Below, one piece after another: positions 4,867 to 5,672 of a DNA stretch of 5,672 bases (position 1 is its first letter; every line of letters starts with the position of its first letter). The stretch is from Deltaproteobacteria bacterium (GTDB lineage Bacteria; Myxococcota; B64-G9): NCBI GenBank assembly GCA_030591745.1, contig JAUVAM010000299.1:1-5672 (forward strand), written 5' to 3'. The translations under genes and the position numbers were made by a program. A model generated the notes under the pieces. The model did not search any database. It was not told the origin of the DNA and worked only from the letters and a program-made list of their open reading frames with translations.

Positions 4867-5672
4867 ATGAAATCGATTCTGCGCCTGTTCGTAGCCATGT
4901 TGACCTTGTCCTTGGGTTCCAGCGCCCTGGCCCAAACCGACGTGCCGGCCGGCACCATCAACGGCGACCAGATCTGGACCGCTGCCGGCTCGCCTTACCG
5001 CATCGGCGGAGACGTGACCGTGCTTTCCGGTGTGACCCTGACGGTGGAAGCCGGTGTTCGGGTGGAGTTTGCTGCAGGTGCCGATAGCCAGGCCAGCGGG
5101 TTGGACGCAAGCCTTGCCGAACTGCGCATCGAGGGCCATTTGCAGGTGGACGCATCGGCTGTGGATCCGGCTGTCTTCGCCAGTCAATCGGCAAGCCCGG
5201 TCGCGGGGGATTTTTACGGCATTGTCTTTTTGGCGGGTGCAACAGGTGAGGTGAACGGGGCCCGTGTGGAATACGGCGAGCATGGCATTCATTTGGTCTC
5301 TGCAGGGGCAGTCAACTTGAACGACTGTGAGATGGGCTCCTGCGAAGTCGGACTCTGGATAGAGTCATGCGCCCCGGTGGTCTCCGGCGGATCGGTGCAT
5401 GACTGTGCCAGCAACGGCATCTACTTGACCACCGACGCATCGGCCGAGTTGGCTGGACTGTCTGTTTTTGGGAACGGCGGTGCCGGCATCTACTTGATTA
5501 ACTCAAGCCCGGATATTCATCACTGTCAAGTCTATGACAACGGCGGTCACGGCATCCATGCATACAATACTTCGGGTACTCATGAGCCCCATGTGCTCCA
5601 AAATACCGTGGCCTACAATTCGGGCTCGGGACTGTATTTTTGGGAGAACAACTACACACTGAGCGCCACGGT
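4867..5672 (+). CDS. Exported right-handed parallel beta-helix repeat protein (partial, C-terminus off the right edge)
   Basis: The frame is open from ATG 4867 to the window edge (268 codons seen), with a strong GGAGGA ribosome-binding site 6 nt upstream. Residues 1-22 form a clear type I signal peptide: MKS, a hydrophobic core, then ALA before Q23. The mature N-terminus (about 30-70, with IWTAAGSPYRIGGDVTV and LTVEAGVRVEF) is the capping segment common in secreted beta-helix proteins. From about 118 a Gly-Ile/Leu rung motif recurs at 118, 140, 162, 184, 207, 229 and 255, mostly every 22 residues, the PbH1-type periodicity of a right-handed parallel beta-helix. Such folds occur in polysaccharide lyases and in surface or adhesive proteins. 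No catalytic residues can be assigned from this part, so enzyme or structural role is open. Cysteines at 154, 159, 168, 180 and 220 fit periplasmic or extracellular disulfides or a stacked ladder. It is divergent from the sigma-54 regulator gene. Confidence 0.9.
   Translation, partial: MKSILRLFVAMLTLSLGSSALAQTDVPAGTINGDQIWTAAGSPYRIGGDVTVLSGVTLTVEAGVRVEFAAGADSQASGLDASLAELRIEGHLQVDASAVDPAVFASQSASPVAGDFYGIVFLAGATGEVNGARVEYGEHGIHLVSAGAVNLNDCEMGSCEVGLWIESCAPVVSGGSVHDCASNGIYLTTDASAELAGLSVFGNGGAGIYLINSSPDIHHCQVYDNGGHGIHAYNTSGTHEPHVLQNTVAYNSGSGLYFWENNYTLSAT

Noticed and set aside
4679..4867. N-terminal extension of the sigma-54 regulator frame back to ATG 4867 (63 extra codons)
   Set aside because: The extension does not look like any domain, overlaps the start and ribosome-binding site of the divergent gene, and the receiver domain begins normally at ATG 4678.
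1..5672. tRNA, rRNA, CRISPR arrays, insertion sequences or attachment sites
   Set aside because: I saw no regularly spaced direct repeats outside the beta-helix gene, no transposase-like frames and no cloverleaf-like stretches; the gaps between genes are all under 200 nt.

Overview
The window holds six protein-coding genes. Five lie on the minus strand and are read from right to left; one lies on the plus strand and diverges from them. Both window edges cut through a gene. The DNA is GC-rich. The gene content (two PspA/IM30 proteins, a sigma-54 activator, a response regulator with a cyclase domain, and a signal-peptide-bearing parallel beta-helix protein) points to a Gram-negative bacterium with rich two-component and sigma-54 signalling, such as a deltaproteobacterium-like, Acidobacteriota or FCB-type lineage. 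The sequence alone does not settle the phylum.

Layout. (1) At 4867-5672, plus strand, is the start of an exported right-handed parallel beta-helix protein, cut by the right edge. (2) At 4679-4866 is a divergent intergenic region with a candidate sigma-70 promoter for the beta-helix gene and a spaced inverted repeat. (3) At 3305-4678, minus strand, is an NtrC-type response regulator (REC, sigma-54 AAA+ and Fis-type HTH). Its stop overlaps the start of (4), a response regulator at 2241-3308 with a C-terminal class III adenylate cyclase domain. (5) At 2052-2240 is an intergenic region with hairpins just after the cyclase stop and a near-perfect sigma-54 promoter facing (6), a PspA/IM30 gene at 1335-2051. 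(7) A second PspA/IM30 paralogue follows at 562-1245 after an 89-bp gap, which may hold its own sigma-70 promoter overlapped by a palindrome. (8) Four bases after that gene's stop begins an unrecognised gene (1-557), cut by the left edge.

How it may work together. PspA proteins bind and protect stressed inner membranes, and in enterobacteria the psp operon is driven by sigma-54 with PspF, a stand-alone AAA+ activator. Here a sigma-54 promoter precedes tandem pspA genes, and the gene pair just upstream encodes a sigma-54 activator with a receiver domain, co-translated with a cAMP-producing response regulator. The simplest model is a phage-shock-like envelope-stress module in which a phosphorelay, rather than PspA-PspF binding, switches on the operon, with cAMP as a parallel output. 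No pspB, pspC or pspF and no histidine kinase is visible in the window. The link between the regulators and the promoter is inferred from gene order and promoter type.
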